Origin: an uncultured Prevotella sp.
GTDB taxonomy: Bacteria > Bacteroidota > Bacteroidia > Bacteroidales > Bacteroidaceae
Assembly (NCBI GenBank): GCA_946998205.1
Contig: CAMPYJ010000008.1
Span: forward strand, 8,712-72,711
Length of the DNA stretch: 64,000 nt
Direction of reading: 5' to 3'
A program made the position numbers and the translations under genes. Of this stretch, positions 34,107-41,862 are shown piece after piece (the first letter of the stretch is position 1; the number at the start of each line of letters is the position of its first letter). The notes below the pieces were generated by a model, which worked only from the letters and a program-made list of their open reading frames with translations, did not search any database and had not been told where the DNA came from.

Positions 34107-35575
34107 ATAGATGTACCAATGTTTGGGTTTGTTTCGTGGTTATGTCGTCGAATCAACAGGCAAAGTCCTAAGAAGGTAAATAATGCGTTGAAGATGAGTA
34201 TCTCGTAGCTAAACTGATAGCCATTGAACCATTGCATGGAATGTTTGTCTAATATGAAACACAGCACAGGCGCAGCGACGGTCACCCATGGCACATAGCG
34301 GTCGTGTACTTGTTGTTTCATGATGATGCCAAAGGCGAACATTCCTAAGAGGGGGCCGTAGGTGTAGCTGGCAAGGGTGTAGACGGCATCTACCACACTG
34401 GTACTGTTCAGGATGTTGATGGCAATGATGACCACACCCATCAGGATGGCCATTCCGAGGTGTACACGCTGCCGCATGCGTTTCACACGGTTCTCACTCA
34501 GCGAGTGCCCACCTAAAATGTCGATTGTGAACGAGGTGGTGAGTGCAGTCAAGGCTGCTCCGGCAGCATTGTAGGCCGACGATGCCAGACCAACGATGAA
34601 TAAGATGCCGACAATCATGGGGAGATAAGGCCCTGTGGCGATGGCTGGGAACAGTTTGTCGCCTGTTTCTGACATCCCATGCTGTGCTGCGAAGAGGTAC
34701 AGCAGCACACCAAGCATCAAGAAAGCGGAAACCACGACAAACTGGAGGATGATGCTGAAAATCATGTTCTTTTGTGATTCCCTGCTGTTGCGGCAGCTCA
34801 AGTTGCGTTGCATCATATCTTGGTCAAGTCCGTTGGTGGCAATCATCGTGAAGATGCCCGCCAAAAATTGTTTGAAGAAAAACTGCTTATCGTTGGGATC
34901 ATCAAAAAACAACATTTTGCTCATGCTGCTTTGTCCAATCGCATGGAAGGTTCCGGTAAGCGAAAGTCCCATGTCTCGGGCGATGAAGTAAATACAGAGC
35001 GCCACCGAAATAATTAAACAACAGGTTTTGATGACATCTGCCCAAATCACCGATTTCACTCCTCCGCGATGCGTGTACAGCCACACGAAGCCCACAGAGA
35101 TGAAAACATTGACAATGAACGGAATGCCCAGGGGGTCGAAAGCCAGCATCTGTAAAATAAAACACACCAGGAACAGACGCACCGCAGCTCCCAACATCTT
35201 ACTGATGAAGAAGAACCAAGCGCCAGTATGATAAGCCTTCAAGCCGAATCGGTTGCTCAGATATTCGTACACCGAGGTGAGCTTCATGCGATAGAAAAGT
35301 GGGGTTAAGACAAAGGCTATGATGAGTTGGCCAACGATAAACCCCATGACTAATTGCAAATAGCCAAACCCACTCTTGCTCACCATGCCTGGTACCGACA
35401 CGTAGGTCACACCCGAAATGCTGGCACCAATCATGGCAAAGGCAACAACATACCATTTAGATTGTCGACTGCCCGAAAAGAAATCGGAGTTGGCTGTCGT
35501 TGATTTTCTAAACGACACGGCGAGTTGTAGGATGAAATAGATGCCTACGGTGATGAGAGTGATGATGGCGTTCAT
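34103..35575 (-). CDS. Sodium:solute symporter (SSS family)
   Basis: A 490-residue protein with about thirteen helices and SSS motifs: GASISGVTYVSVPG, SVYEYLSNRFGLKAYHTGAW and GLASSAYNAAGAALTALTTSF. Relatives carry sugars, sialic acid or amino acids with sodium. In this cluster an amino sugar such as MurNAc or GlcNAc is a reasonable guess, so that the cluster would have two importers, this one for monosaccharides and the AmpG-like one for muropeptides; the sequence does not settle this. It lies between NamZ-2 and the amidase. Confidence 0.86.
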   Translation of the reverse strand: MNAIITLITVGIYFILQLAVSFRKSTTANSDFFSGSRQSKWYVVAFAMIGASISGVTYVSVPGMVSKSGFGYLQLVMGFIVGQLIIAFVLTPLFYRMKLTSVYEYLSNRFGLKAYHTGAWFFFISKMLGAAVRLFLVCFILQMLAFDPLGIPFIVNVFISVGFVWLYTHRGGVKSVIWADVIKTCCLIISVALCIYFIARDMGLSLTGTFHAIGQSSMSKMLFFDDPNDKQFFFKQFLAGIFTMIATNGLDQDMMQRNLSCRNSRESQKNMIFSIILQFVVVSAFLMLGVLLYLFAAQHGMSETGDKLFPAIATGPYLPMIVGILFIVGLASSAYNAAGAALTALTTSFTIDILGGHSLSENRVKRMRQRVHLGMAILMGVVIIAINILNSTSVVDAVYTLASYTYGPLLGMFAFGIIMKQQVHDRYVPWVTVAAPVLCFILDKHSMQWFNGYQFSYEILIFNALFTFLGLCLLIRRHNHETNPNIGTSI

Positions 35576-35603
35576 GAGGAAAGGATGGTTTTACTTCATT
35601 CGC

Positions 35604-36773
35604 TCATTCTTGGTAAAGAAGATAGGGCCGCCGTTGTTGCTTGAATTGTTCAACGTCTTTCTGCCACTTAGCTTTGATGGTATCAGCGTTACAGCCACTC
35701 ATGATCATCTCTCTGATGTAGCCTACGCCTGTCAGTTTATCAAAAAAAGGCGTGAAGAACTTGCTGCCTATGTTCAGGTTGCGGTATGCGTTGATGACAT
35801 ACGACAGGTCTATTCCTCGTTGCTGTATGAGTTCGGTGTCTGCGTTGCTCAAGTCAACGCCATGACACGTCTTCCCTAATTGTGGCGGATTCTTGGCACC
35901 AGCCACGCTTTGCGGCGTGAAACTGTAGCCGTACCCCGTCATGTCAGGATGCCCATACTGCTGAAAAGGCTTTGACGTGCCTCGTCCCAGACTCACATTC
36001 GTTCCCTCGAAGAAACATGTACTTGGGTAGAGATACACCGCCTGCATGTTGGGAAGATTCGGTGAAGGTGGGATGGGTAGCTCATATCGTGTCTGGTGCG
36101 TGTAGTTCTTGCAGGGGATGACGGTGAGCTTGCATTGGCGGTGATTGCTCAGCCAGCCTTCTCCGTTGATCATTCGCGCCATCTCACCCAAGGTCATTCC
36201 ATGAACGATGGGGATGGGTAGGGCACCCACGCCCGATTTGTACTTCATGTCCAGGATGGGACCGTCTACATAAAAGCCATTCGGATTGGGACGATCTAAG
36301 ACCAGTACCGGTGTCTTTACTTCCGCACAAGCGTCCATCAGTTTGAGCATGGATATATAATAGGTGTAGAACCGCAGTCCTACGTCTTGTATGTCTACCA
36401 CCAAGATGTCGGCATGTTTGAGAACTTGCAGGATCGCTTTCCCCTCTTTTCCGTTGAACAACGAATAGATTGGCACGCCTGTTTGAGTATCCACGGAGTT
36501 GGTGACATGCTCTCCGGCATCGGCTGTTCCCCTGAATCCGTGTTCGGGAGATACTACTCCAATGACCTTCATTCGGTAGTTGACCATGATATCCAGCAAG
36601 TGCTGATTACCCACCATGCCGGTGTGGTTGGAGAACAGAATGATTTTCTTGCCCTTTAGCAGCGGAAAGTAAAGATGAGTTTGCTCGGCTCCGGTAACGA
36701 CGCATGATATTGAGCACCGGCAAGTGGTGCTGAAAATGCCTAAAAGCAGCAGTAGGGCAATCAGTTTTTTCAT
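35604..36773 (-). CDS. Exo-beta-N-acetylmuramidase of the NamZ/DUF1343 family (copy 2)
   Basis: A 389-residue secreted DUF1343 protein (signal peptide about 1-18). Conserved motifs: GKKIILFSNHTGMVG, SPEHGFRGTADAGE, VVDIQDVGLRFYTYYISM and LDRPNPNGFYVDG. It is clearly paralogous to copy 1 but distant, which suggests different substrates (for example free disaccharide versus peptide-bearing chains) or different locations. Tannerella forsythia also has two such proteins. It is the first gene of the cluster and has a TATCTTTG box at 36800-36807. Confidence 0.9.
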   Translation of the reverse strand: MKKLIALLLLLGIFSTTCRCSISCVVTGAEQTHLYFPLLKGKKIILFSNHTGMVGNQHLLDIMVNYRMKVIGVVSPEHGFRGTADAGEHVTNSVDTQTGVPIYSLFNGKEGKAILQVLKHADILVVDIQDVGLRFYTYYISMLKLMDACAEVKTPVLVLDRPNPNGFYVDGPILDMKYKSGVGALPIPIVHGMTLGEMARMINGEGWLSNHRQCKLTVIPCKNYTHQTRYELPIPPSPNLPNMQAVYLYPSTCFFEGTNVSLGRGTSKPFQQYGHPDMTGYGYSFTPQSVAGAKNPPQLGKTCHGVDLSNADTELIQQRGIDLSYVINAYRNLNIGSKFFTPFFDKLTGVGYIREMIMSGCNADTIKAKWQKDVEQFKQQRRPYLLYQE

Positions 36774-36799
36774 GTACTATGTTGATTTTTAGTTATGAG

Positions 36800-36807
36800 C
36801 AAAGATA
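36800..36807 (-). promoter_or_regulatory. -7 box at the head of the salvage cluster
   Basis: TATCTTTG on the minus strand matches TAnnTTTG, 26 bases before the NamZ-2 ATG. It probably drives the genes leftwards from NamZ-2. Confidence 0.6.
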
Positions 36808-37195
36808 GGCTATTTTTTAGAATTAGAAATATAAAATCAGGAATATTCAATGTTATTTGTATGATTTAACGCTTGATACCAAATGGGAACCGTTCCGAAA
36901 GGGTTTCTGTAGTTTTGCAAACAACAAGTGGAGCGATTAGAAATAATCACGGATTGCTCCTAATTTCCTGTGTTTCATGATGATGGCACCATGTCATTTG
37001 TTCGCCTGTTGCATTCGTGTTTGCCGCTCCCGTCAATTTCTGTTGACTTTTGCTTCTATTCCAAGGCTGGCTTTAGTTTGTGACCCAACAGCTTTGTAAC
37101 AATTAGGATAGTATGGCAAAGCATGAAAACTGGGTGTTCTCGGCATCGTTTACATGAAGGAGAGCGATGATGAATGAAAATTGAAAAAATCTTTG

Positions 37196-37203
37196 TAACT
37201 TTG
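37196..37203 (+). promoter_or_regulatory. -7 box of the second kinase gene
   Basis: TAACTTTG matches TAnnTTTG, 32 bases upstream of the ATG at 37236. The longer frame with a GTG at 37203 begins inside this box and is rejected as the start. The rest of 36774-37235 is a non-coding divergent space with no further feature that I can support. Confidence 0.6.
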
Positions 37204-37235
37204 TGACTTCATGTAGCAAACTAAGTAAAAGCACG

Positions 37236-38087
37236 ATGAATTTGATAGCAGTGAGCGGTTCTGATCAAACAGAATGGGCTTTTGTTGAGCAAGACGAGTT
37301 GGTTGACTTGCAAAAAACCGAAGGCCTGAATCCGTATTTTCAAACCCGCAGAGAGATGAGCAGGAGCATCCGGTTGGGGTTGGGTGAAGCCTTCTTCAAG
37401 CGAAAGTTAAGACACGTCTATTTTTACGGGGCCGGATGTAATGGCGAGGACAGAAAGAGAATGGTGGGGCAGTCCTTGGTTGCACAGTTTAAAACGCCGG
37501 TCACGGTAGAGAGCGACTTGCTGGGAGCCACCCGTTCCATGTGCATGGATTCGGCGGGTATCGTGTGCATTTTAGGTACGGGCTCCAACTCGTGCTTCTA
37601 TGACGGTGCTCACATCGTTAAAAACGTGCGTGCCTGTGGTTATATATTGGGAGATGAAGGCAGCGCGTCGTCTATCGGTCGTTCTTTTCTTTCGGATGTG
37701 TTGAAAGAATTGGCACCCTCAGAACTGATCTCGTCTTTTTATTTTAAACGTCAAACGACAGCCCATGAAGTGATGAGTGCCGTTTACGACAAACCGCTTC
37801 CGCATTATTATTTATCTTCGGTAGCAACCTTTTTGACCGATTACCAACACTTGGAATATGTTCGGGATTTGGTGACTGATAATTTTAAACGCTTCTTAAC
37901 GCGCAATTTGTTCCAGTATGAGTACCTTCAATATCCCGTGTATTTTACGGGAAAGACGGCTGCGACCTTTGCGCCTTTGTTGCGAGAAGTTTGCCGTGAC
38001 GCTGGCTTTGAACCCGCAAGGGTCAGCAATAACGTGGTCGAGGGACTGATGAAATATCATGCCACGCATCCGCTTTCTCGTCAGTGA
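37236..38087 (+). CDS. BadF/BadG-type kinase paralogue with degenerate phosphate-1 motif
   Basis: A 283-residue ASKHA-fold protein collinear with the kinase at 23250-24098. It keeps TEGLNPYFQT, GTGSNSCFYDGAH and LGDEGSASSIG. The phosphate-1 loop, DSGSTKTDW in the other kinase, is VSGSDQTEW here: the catalytic-site Asp and the Lys are both lost. It may be inactive, have altered chemistry, or act as a sugar or ATP sensor. It has its own promoter and diverges from the salvage cluster. Confidence 0.82.
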   Translation: MNLIAVSGSDQTEWAFVEQDELVDLQKTEGLNPYFQTRREMSRSIRLGLGEAFFKRKLRHVYFYGAGCNGEDRKRMVGQSLVAQFKTPVTVESDLLGATRSMCMDSAGIVCILGTGSNSCFYDGAHIVKNVRACGYILGDEGSASSIGRSFLSDVLKELAPSELISSFYFKRQTTAHEVMSAVYDKPLPHYYLSSVATFLTDYQHLEYVRDLVTDNFKRFLTRNLFQYEYLQYPVYFTGKTAATFAPLLREVCRDAGFEPARVSNNVVEGLMKYHATHPLSRQ

Positions 38088-38158
38088 ACTTGATGAGTCG
38101 CGTTTCCAGGGTATTCAGTTTTGTTTACGAAGCCAAGTGACGCCTTATGTCACAGGTA

Positions 38159-38542
38159 TGCATTTTTCTTGACAAGCGGCTCTTTATGTTTCGCATATTT
38201 GTCAGCAACGCTCCGTATTTTTCAAATAATGAAAATACAGAGCAAAAACGCTATCTACTGACAGACAGCCGGTTATGGAATTGCATGCGTTTCTTTCGCA
38301 TCTCATGTTCGCTTGATTTCACGTTTAGAGCATGCTTTTAGTCGCCTTATCAGCGTGCTTTTGACCTCTTAATCCATGTGTTTTGCGTGGCAAAAGCATG
38401 CTTACAGCCACCTTTACTCCATGCTATTGCTCCAATGTGCCTTTTGCATTGCATCCGCAGGGAGTGATTGCCGCATGTTTGCCTATTGTTTTTTTCTATT
38501 TCATCAATTAGCAAGTTCATTTTTTTTGTCATTTATCAGGAC
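38159..38542 (+). repeat. Long intergenic repeat, copy E
   Basis: About 384 bases, aligning end to end with copy F (48876-49262) with high identity. In order: head ATTTTTCTTGACAAG, a TGACAA...TTTGTCA inverted pair, a palindrome built from GCTCCGTATTTTTCA and TGAAAATACAGAGC around 38210-38245, a TCTACTGACAGACAG segment, then 22-base blocks at 38329, 38351, 38373, 38395 and 38417 with CATGCTTTT cores, and a closing TTTTTTTGTCATTTATC segment. A 64-codon frame in it is judged non-coding. Confidence 0.8.
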
Positions 38543-38580
38543 GAATGCTGCATGAGAATGTTTTGGATTATGTTCTTGTT

Positions 38581-38589
38581 GGGGGGGGG
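38581..38589 (+). repeat. G9 homopolymer upstream of the DMT permease
   Basis: Nine consecutive G residues stand about 80 bases upstream of the likely promoter TAGTACCTTTAC of the permease gene. Such tracts are prone to slippage. It is not inside a credible gene. Confidence 0.7.
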
Positions 38590-38765
38590 CATCCTTTTTC
38601 TTCAATTGCTTTTTCTAATGTCAAAGCCTGGTTGAGATGCCTGTTTTTAAGAAATAAAATAGTACCTTTACACTCTAATTATGGATGCGAAACTTGGTTC
38701 CATCTGCGCAATGCGTGGGTGGCATGGAAATATGAAGCATCAAAAAAAGGAGGAATGAACAAACA

Positions 38766-39689
38766 ATGAGAGACAACCCACCAACACAGAGTATTTTTCA
38801 ACGTCCCATTTGGGTTTCATTATTTGCGCTCACAGCCGCTGTGGCATGGGGCTGGGCATATCCGCTCATCAAATTAGGTTTTGCCGAGTTTGGCATCACG
38901 CAAGGAATGACGGGAAGCAAGATGGTGTTTGCCGGCATTCGGTTTAGTTTGTCAGGCGTCATCATCTTGCTTATGGCGCAACTCACTGGGCGCGATTTTC
39001 ATTTGCGATCGGCGAGAGATTCGTGGTACATTCTGCTTTTTGCCCTTCTGAACACCACCTTGCATTATGCGTTTTTCTATTTCGGACTGTCGTATAGCGA
39101 GGGTTCGCGAGCCGCTATTCTCAATTCGCTCAGCGTCTTCTCGGTGGTTATCTTTGCCTGTCTTTTCTTTAAGAGCGACCGCATGACGCTGCGCAAACTC
39201 ACGGGTTGTGTGGTGGGCTTTGCTGGTATTCTGTCGCTTAATTTGGGGAGTGCCGAGAGTGGACACTTCACGTGGTTAGGCGACGGCATGATTATCCTCA
39301 ATGCCCTCTGTGGCGCTGTTACCTCCTTACTTATCCGTGGACTGGGCAAGCGCATCGACGTGTTTGTTGGTACGGGACTAGCGTTGGCCATTGGCGGCTT
39401 GCTCTTGGTGGTGCCTGGGCTGTTGTGGAATGGCACATTGCCACGCATCACGCTATTGGGCTGCGTGTACTTGGTGTTGCTCATTGGCATTAGCACGGTG
39501 GGTTTTGGTTTGTACAACAAGTTGCTGACCTGCAATCCTGTGGGAAAGATCGCCATCTATAACTCGCTCATCCCCGTGGTGGGCGCCGTGACCTCCTGCC
39601 TCTGTCTCAACGAGACGTTTCATTTCAAGTATTTGGTGGCTGGCTTGTTGGCAGCCGCTGGTATTTATATCATCAATAAGGGAAAATAA
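38766..39689 (+). CDS. DMT-family (EamA) transporter
   Basis: A 307-residue inner-membrane protein with ten hydrophobic helices arranged as two EamA repeats (about 12-145 and 160-305). Motifs include LTAAVAWGWAYPLIKLGF at the start and YNSLIPVVGAVTSCLCLNE near the end of the second repeat. Such proteins export metabolites or amino acids; the substrate is not readable here. The ATG at 38766 follows a TAGTACCTTTAC promoter box by about 100 bases. It is a single plus-strand gene, convergent with the outer-membrane protein gene. Confidence 0.9.
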   Translation: MRDNPPTQSIFQRPIWVSLFALTAAVAWGWAYPLIKLGFAEFGITQGMTGSKMVFAGIRFSLSGVIILLMAQLTGRDFHLRSARDSWYILLFALLNTTLHYAFFYFGLSYSEGSRAAILNSLSVFSVVIFACLFFKSDRMTLRKLTGCVVGFAGILSLNLGSAESGHFTWLGDGMIILNALCGAVTSLLIRGLGKRIDVFVGTGLALAIGGLLLVVPGLLWNGTLPRITLLGCVYLVLLIGISTVGFGLYNKLLTCNPVGKIAIYNSLIPVVGAVTSCLCLNETFHFKYLVAGLLAAAGIYIINKGK

Positions 39690-39746
39690 CAACTTACAGT
39701 TGTCTGAGTTTTGTCCTGCTTGCGGCTCTCTGAGTAGTGGTTGTCG

Positions 39747-41069
39747 TTAGAAGCTGTACTTCAGTTTAACCCACGCCTCGCTGTTTTTGCCATACATCTT
39801 GAACATTCCTCTGTCGGCATGAAAATAGTCGTATCCGATAGTGATTGCTGTCTGGTCGTTGAGGGCATAGGTGGTGGACAGGCGATTGAAGATGCCGCCA
39901 TCTGCCACGTCTATATAGGCAAAAGATGAAATTTTCACTGTGTTTTGCAGCAGATCTTTGGCGAGCCGTGCCGTGGCTATCCCTGCATGGCGATAGATAG
40001 GTAGTCTTTCAAGATTGCCCGATGTGTATTTGTGGCAATATTGCAGACTTGCATTCCAGTCGTTGCCAGGGTACCAATCAATGCCGATGAGCGCGTTGAG
40101 TGCATTGCGGCATTCCACTTCGCATCCCATTGCAGCATTTTGCGCCTCGTCGATGTATTGGGCTACCTCTGCTCGAATGACGAATTGCCCGACGGGTAAC
40201 GAACAGTCGGCTCCTAACATTGTCATGCGGTGATAGCGTCCATCGATGTGTAGTGACTTTCCGTCGGTTGTCATTCCCATGCGGAGGGCTGGCAGTTTGT
40301 TCCATGTGCGCAAGGCACTCACAGAGAAATCCACACCGCTGAGGTTGACGGAGATGCGTCCGCCGTATTCCATGTTCTTCAGTCGCTTTTCTGGTTTTCC
40401 GCTTTCCAAGTCTATGGCATAGGGGAGGGAGGTGTTCGGCAACCGCATTGCCCACGGATTGCGCAGGTCGGTAGGTATCACAGCGAAGTTAGTCACTGGG
40501 TTGCACACTGCTTCTGCTGTAATAGCTCCCAAGGTGTATTTGGCACGCAAGCCATTCACAGGCATACGTATGTCATCATAGTCTTGGGCGAGAAATTCGG
40601 TATAGTCGATGGGCGACACACAGTCGGTAAGGCGCAGTGCGTCTGCCACTCCCCATATCACGATTTGCCGTCCCACACGCAGGTCAAGGTTGCCTTTGGT
40701 ATATGACAGATACGCCTCGCGCAGTTCTATGCCTGTGCGTTCTTTCAGTATTCCGTTGTAAATAGCGTTCAGTGAGACAAAGAGAGCCGTCGCTCCTTTT
40801 TCGAGTCTCACTTCGCCCCTTGCCCGAGTTCTCGATGCCATCCAGTCTGCATTCCCTGTTGTTCGGAGTGCGTGATAGGTGTCAAGAAATCCCTTCACCC
40901 CAACTTGTAATTCGTCATCGCTGTCTTTGCTATACGTCTCCTGAAGAGTCTCTTCGGGTACTGTTTCAAGACTGTCAATAGTTGCTGTTGGCGTTTCTAC
41001 TTGGGCTGATGCTTGTGCCGAGAACATCGGCACAAGCAAGAGCATCGTCCATAATCGCAGCATTCTCAT
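39747..41069 (-). CDS. Outer-membrane beta-barrel protein of the MMPL/LolA-like operon
   Basis: A 440-residue protein with a signal peptide (about 1-22, ending SAQASAQ). The mature part has alternating amphipathic strands rich in Tyr, Arg and Gly (for example GEVRLEKGATALFVSLNAIY and LDLRVGRQIVIWGVADAL) and ends in an aromatic residue (VKLKYSF), the usual beta-barrel insertion signal. It resembles the DUF1302-type barrels that accompany MMPL transporters in other bacteria. It follows the LolA-like gene by 2 bases and is the last gene of the operon, so it is likely the outer-membrane part of the system. Confidence 0.8.
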   Translation of the reverse strand: MRMLRLWTMLLLVPMFSAQASAQVETPTATIDSLETVPEETLQETYSKDSDDELQVGVKGFLDTYHALRTTGNADWMASRTRARGEVRLEKGATALFVSLNAIYNGILKERTGIELREAYLSYTKGNLDLRVGRQIVIWGVADALRLTDCVSPIDYTEFLAQDYDDIRMPVNGLRAKYTLGAITAEAVCNPVTNFAVIPTDLRNPWAMRLPNTSLPYAIDLESGKPEKRLKNMEYGGRISVNLSGVDFSVSALRTWNKLPALRMGMTTDGKSLHIDGRYHRMTMLGADCSLPVGQFVIRAEVAQYIDEAQNAAMGCEVECRNALNALIGIDWYPGNDWNASLQYCHKYTSGNLERLPIYRHAGIATARLAKDLLQNTVKISSFAYIDVADGGIFNRLSTTYALNDQTAITIGYDYFHADRGMFKMYGKNSEAWVKLKYSF

Positions 41070-41071
41070 GG

Positions 41072-41851
41072 TCAGAGTCCTTTCTCCAATTTGGAAACGG
41101 TGAAGAGGTTGGGCGCAACCTTGATGTTGAATCGTTGGTTGTTCATGCGGATGATGGTCTTATGCCCCGTCTGCACATTTTCCATTTGCATGAGGTGCAT
41201 CGTCCAGAATCCCTGTACTTTATCGATGTTGGAGATAGAGAGTCGGCGGTGTAGCTTGTTCAGTTTGTCGTAGTATTCAGCCTTGACAGCCATCAAACAG
41301 TCTTGTCTTATCCATGTTACTCGACGTGTATAGATTTCGTCCTTGTCATTGGGAATCGACTGCACCACCCAGCATCTATGTCCGGCTAAGTTTTCTTCTC
41401 GAAGGAGCTGGTGCTTTTCCTCGTCCACATTGCGCATACTCATGTCGTTGTAGGTAAAGTCGCTACCCATGAAGTAGTCGGTCTTCGACGACTTACCGCT
41501 AATACGTCTTGTCTTTTTCATGGCAGGCAGATAGAGCCACTTGTCGTCCACCTTGCGTGGATTGTCGTAGTCCCAGGTGAGAAATCCTGTTCCCTTCACA
41601 TCTCCGGGATAAGTGAAGAACATAATTTTCTTTGTGTCCTTGCCTACGTCCATAGCCCACGATTCGAGTTTTCTGATGCGTTTGTGTCCACTTCGCTGAA
41701 TGAGCGTCATCTCTACGTTAGCGTAGCGTGTGTCGCCATCAGGTCGGTTCTTTACTTTCTGCATAATATCCCTACCAGACAGTCCTGCTGCTTGTGCGCT
41801 GCCAATTGCCAACAGAGCGATGAGCAGCAATGTAAAATTTCTTGTTTTCAT
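41072..41851 (-). CDS. Outer-membrane lipoprotein-sorting (LolA-like) protein
   Basis: A 259-residue periplasmic protein with a signal peptide (about 1-21, ending SAQAA). The rest is a LolA/LppX-like half-barrel with LSGRDIMQKVKNRPDGDTRY, KIMFFTYPGDVKGTGFLTWDY and RRISGKSSKTDYFMGSDFTYNDM. Members of this family (outer membrane lipoprotein-sorting protein) are encoded beside MMPL transporters and are thought to carry lipids through the periplasm. Its position between the MMPL pump and the barrel fits that model. Confidence 0.86.
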   Translation of the reverse strand: MKTRNFTLLLIALLAIGSAQAAGLSGRDIMQKVKNRPDGDTRYANVEMTLIQRSGHKRIRKLESWAMDVGKDTKKIMFFTYPGDVKGTGFLTWDYDNPRKVDDKWLYLPAMKKTRRISGKSSKTDYFMGSDFTYNDMSMRNVDEEKHQLLREENLAGHRCWVVQSIPNDKDEIYTRRVTWIRQDCLMAVKAEYYDKLNKLHRRLSISNIDKVQGFWTMHLMQMENVQTGHKTIIRMNNQRFNIKVAPNLFTVSKLEKGL

Positions 41852-41862
41852 TTTTTTTTGTT

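Noticed and set aside
38147..38341. 64-codon frame in repeat copy E and its 66-codon partner at 48858-49058
   Set aside because: Between the copies nearly every base change alters an amino acid, and the diverged copies do not keep the frame. The conservation is at DNA level.
38545..38769. 74-codon frame before the DMT permease
   Set aside because: It contains the G9 tract and the permease promoter, has odd composition and no family resemblance.
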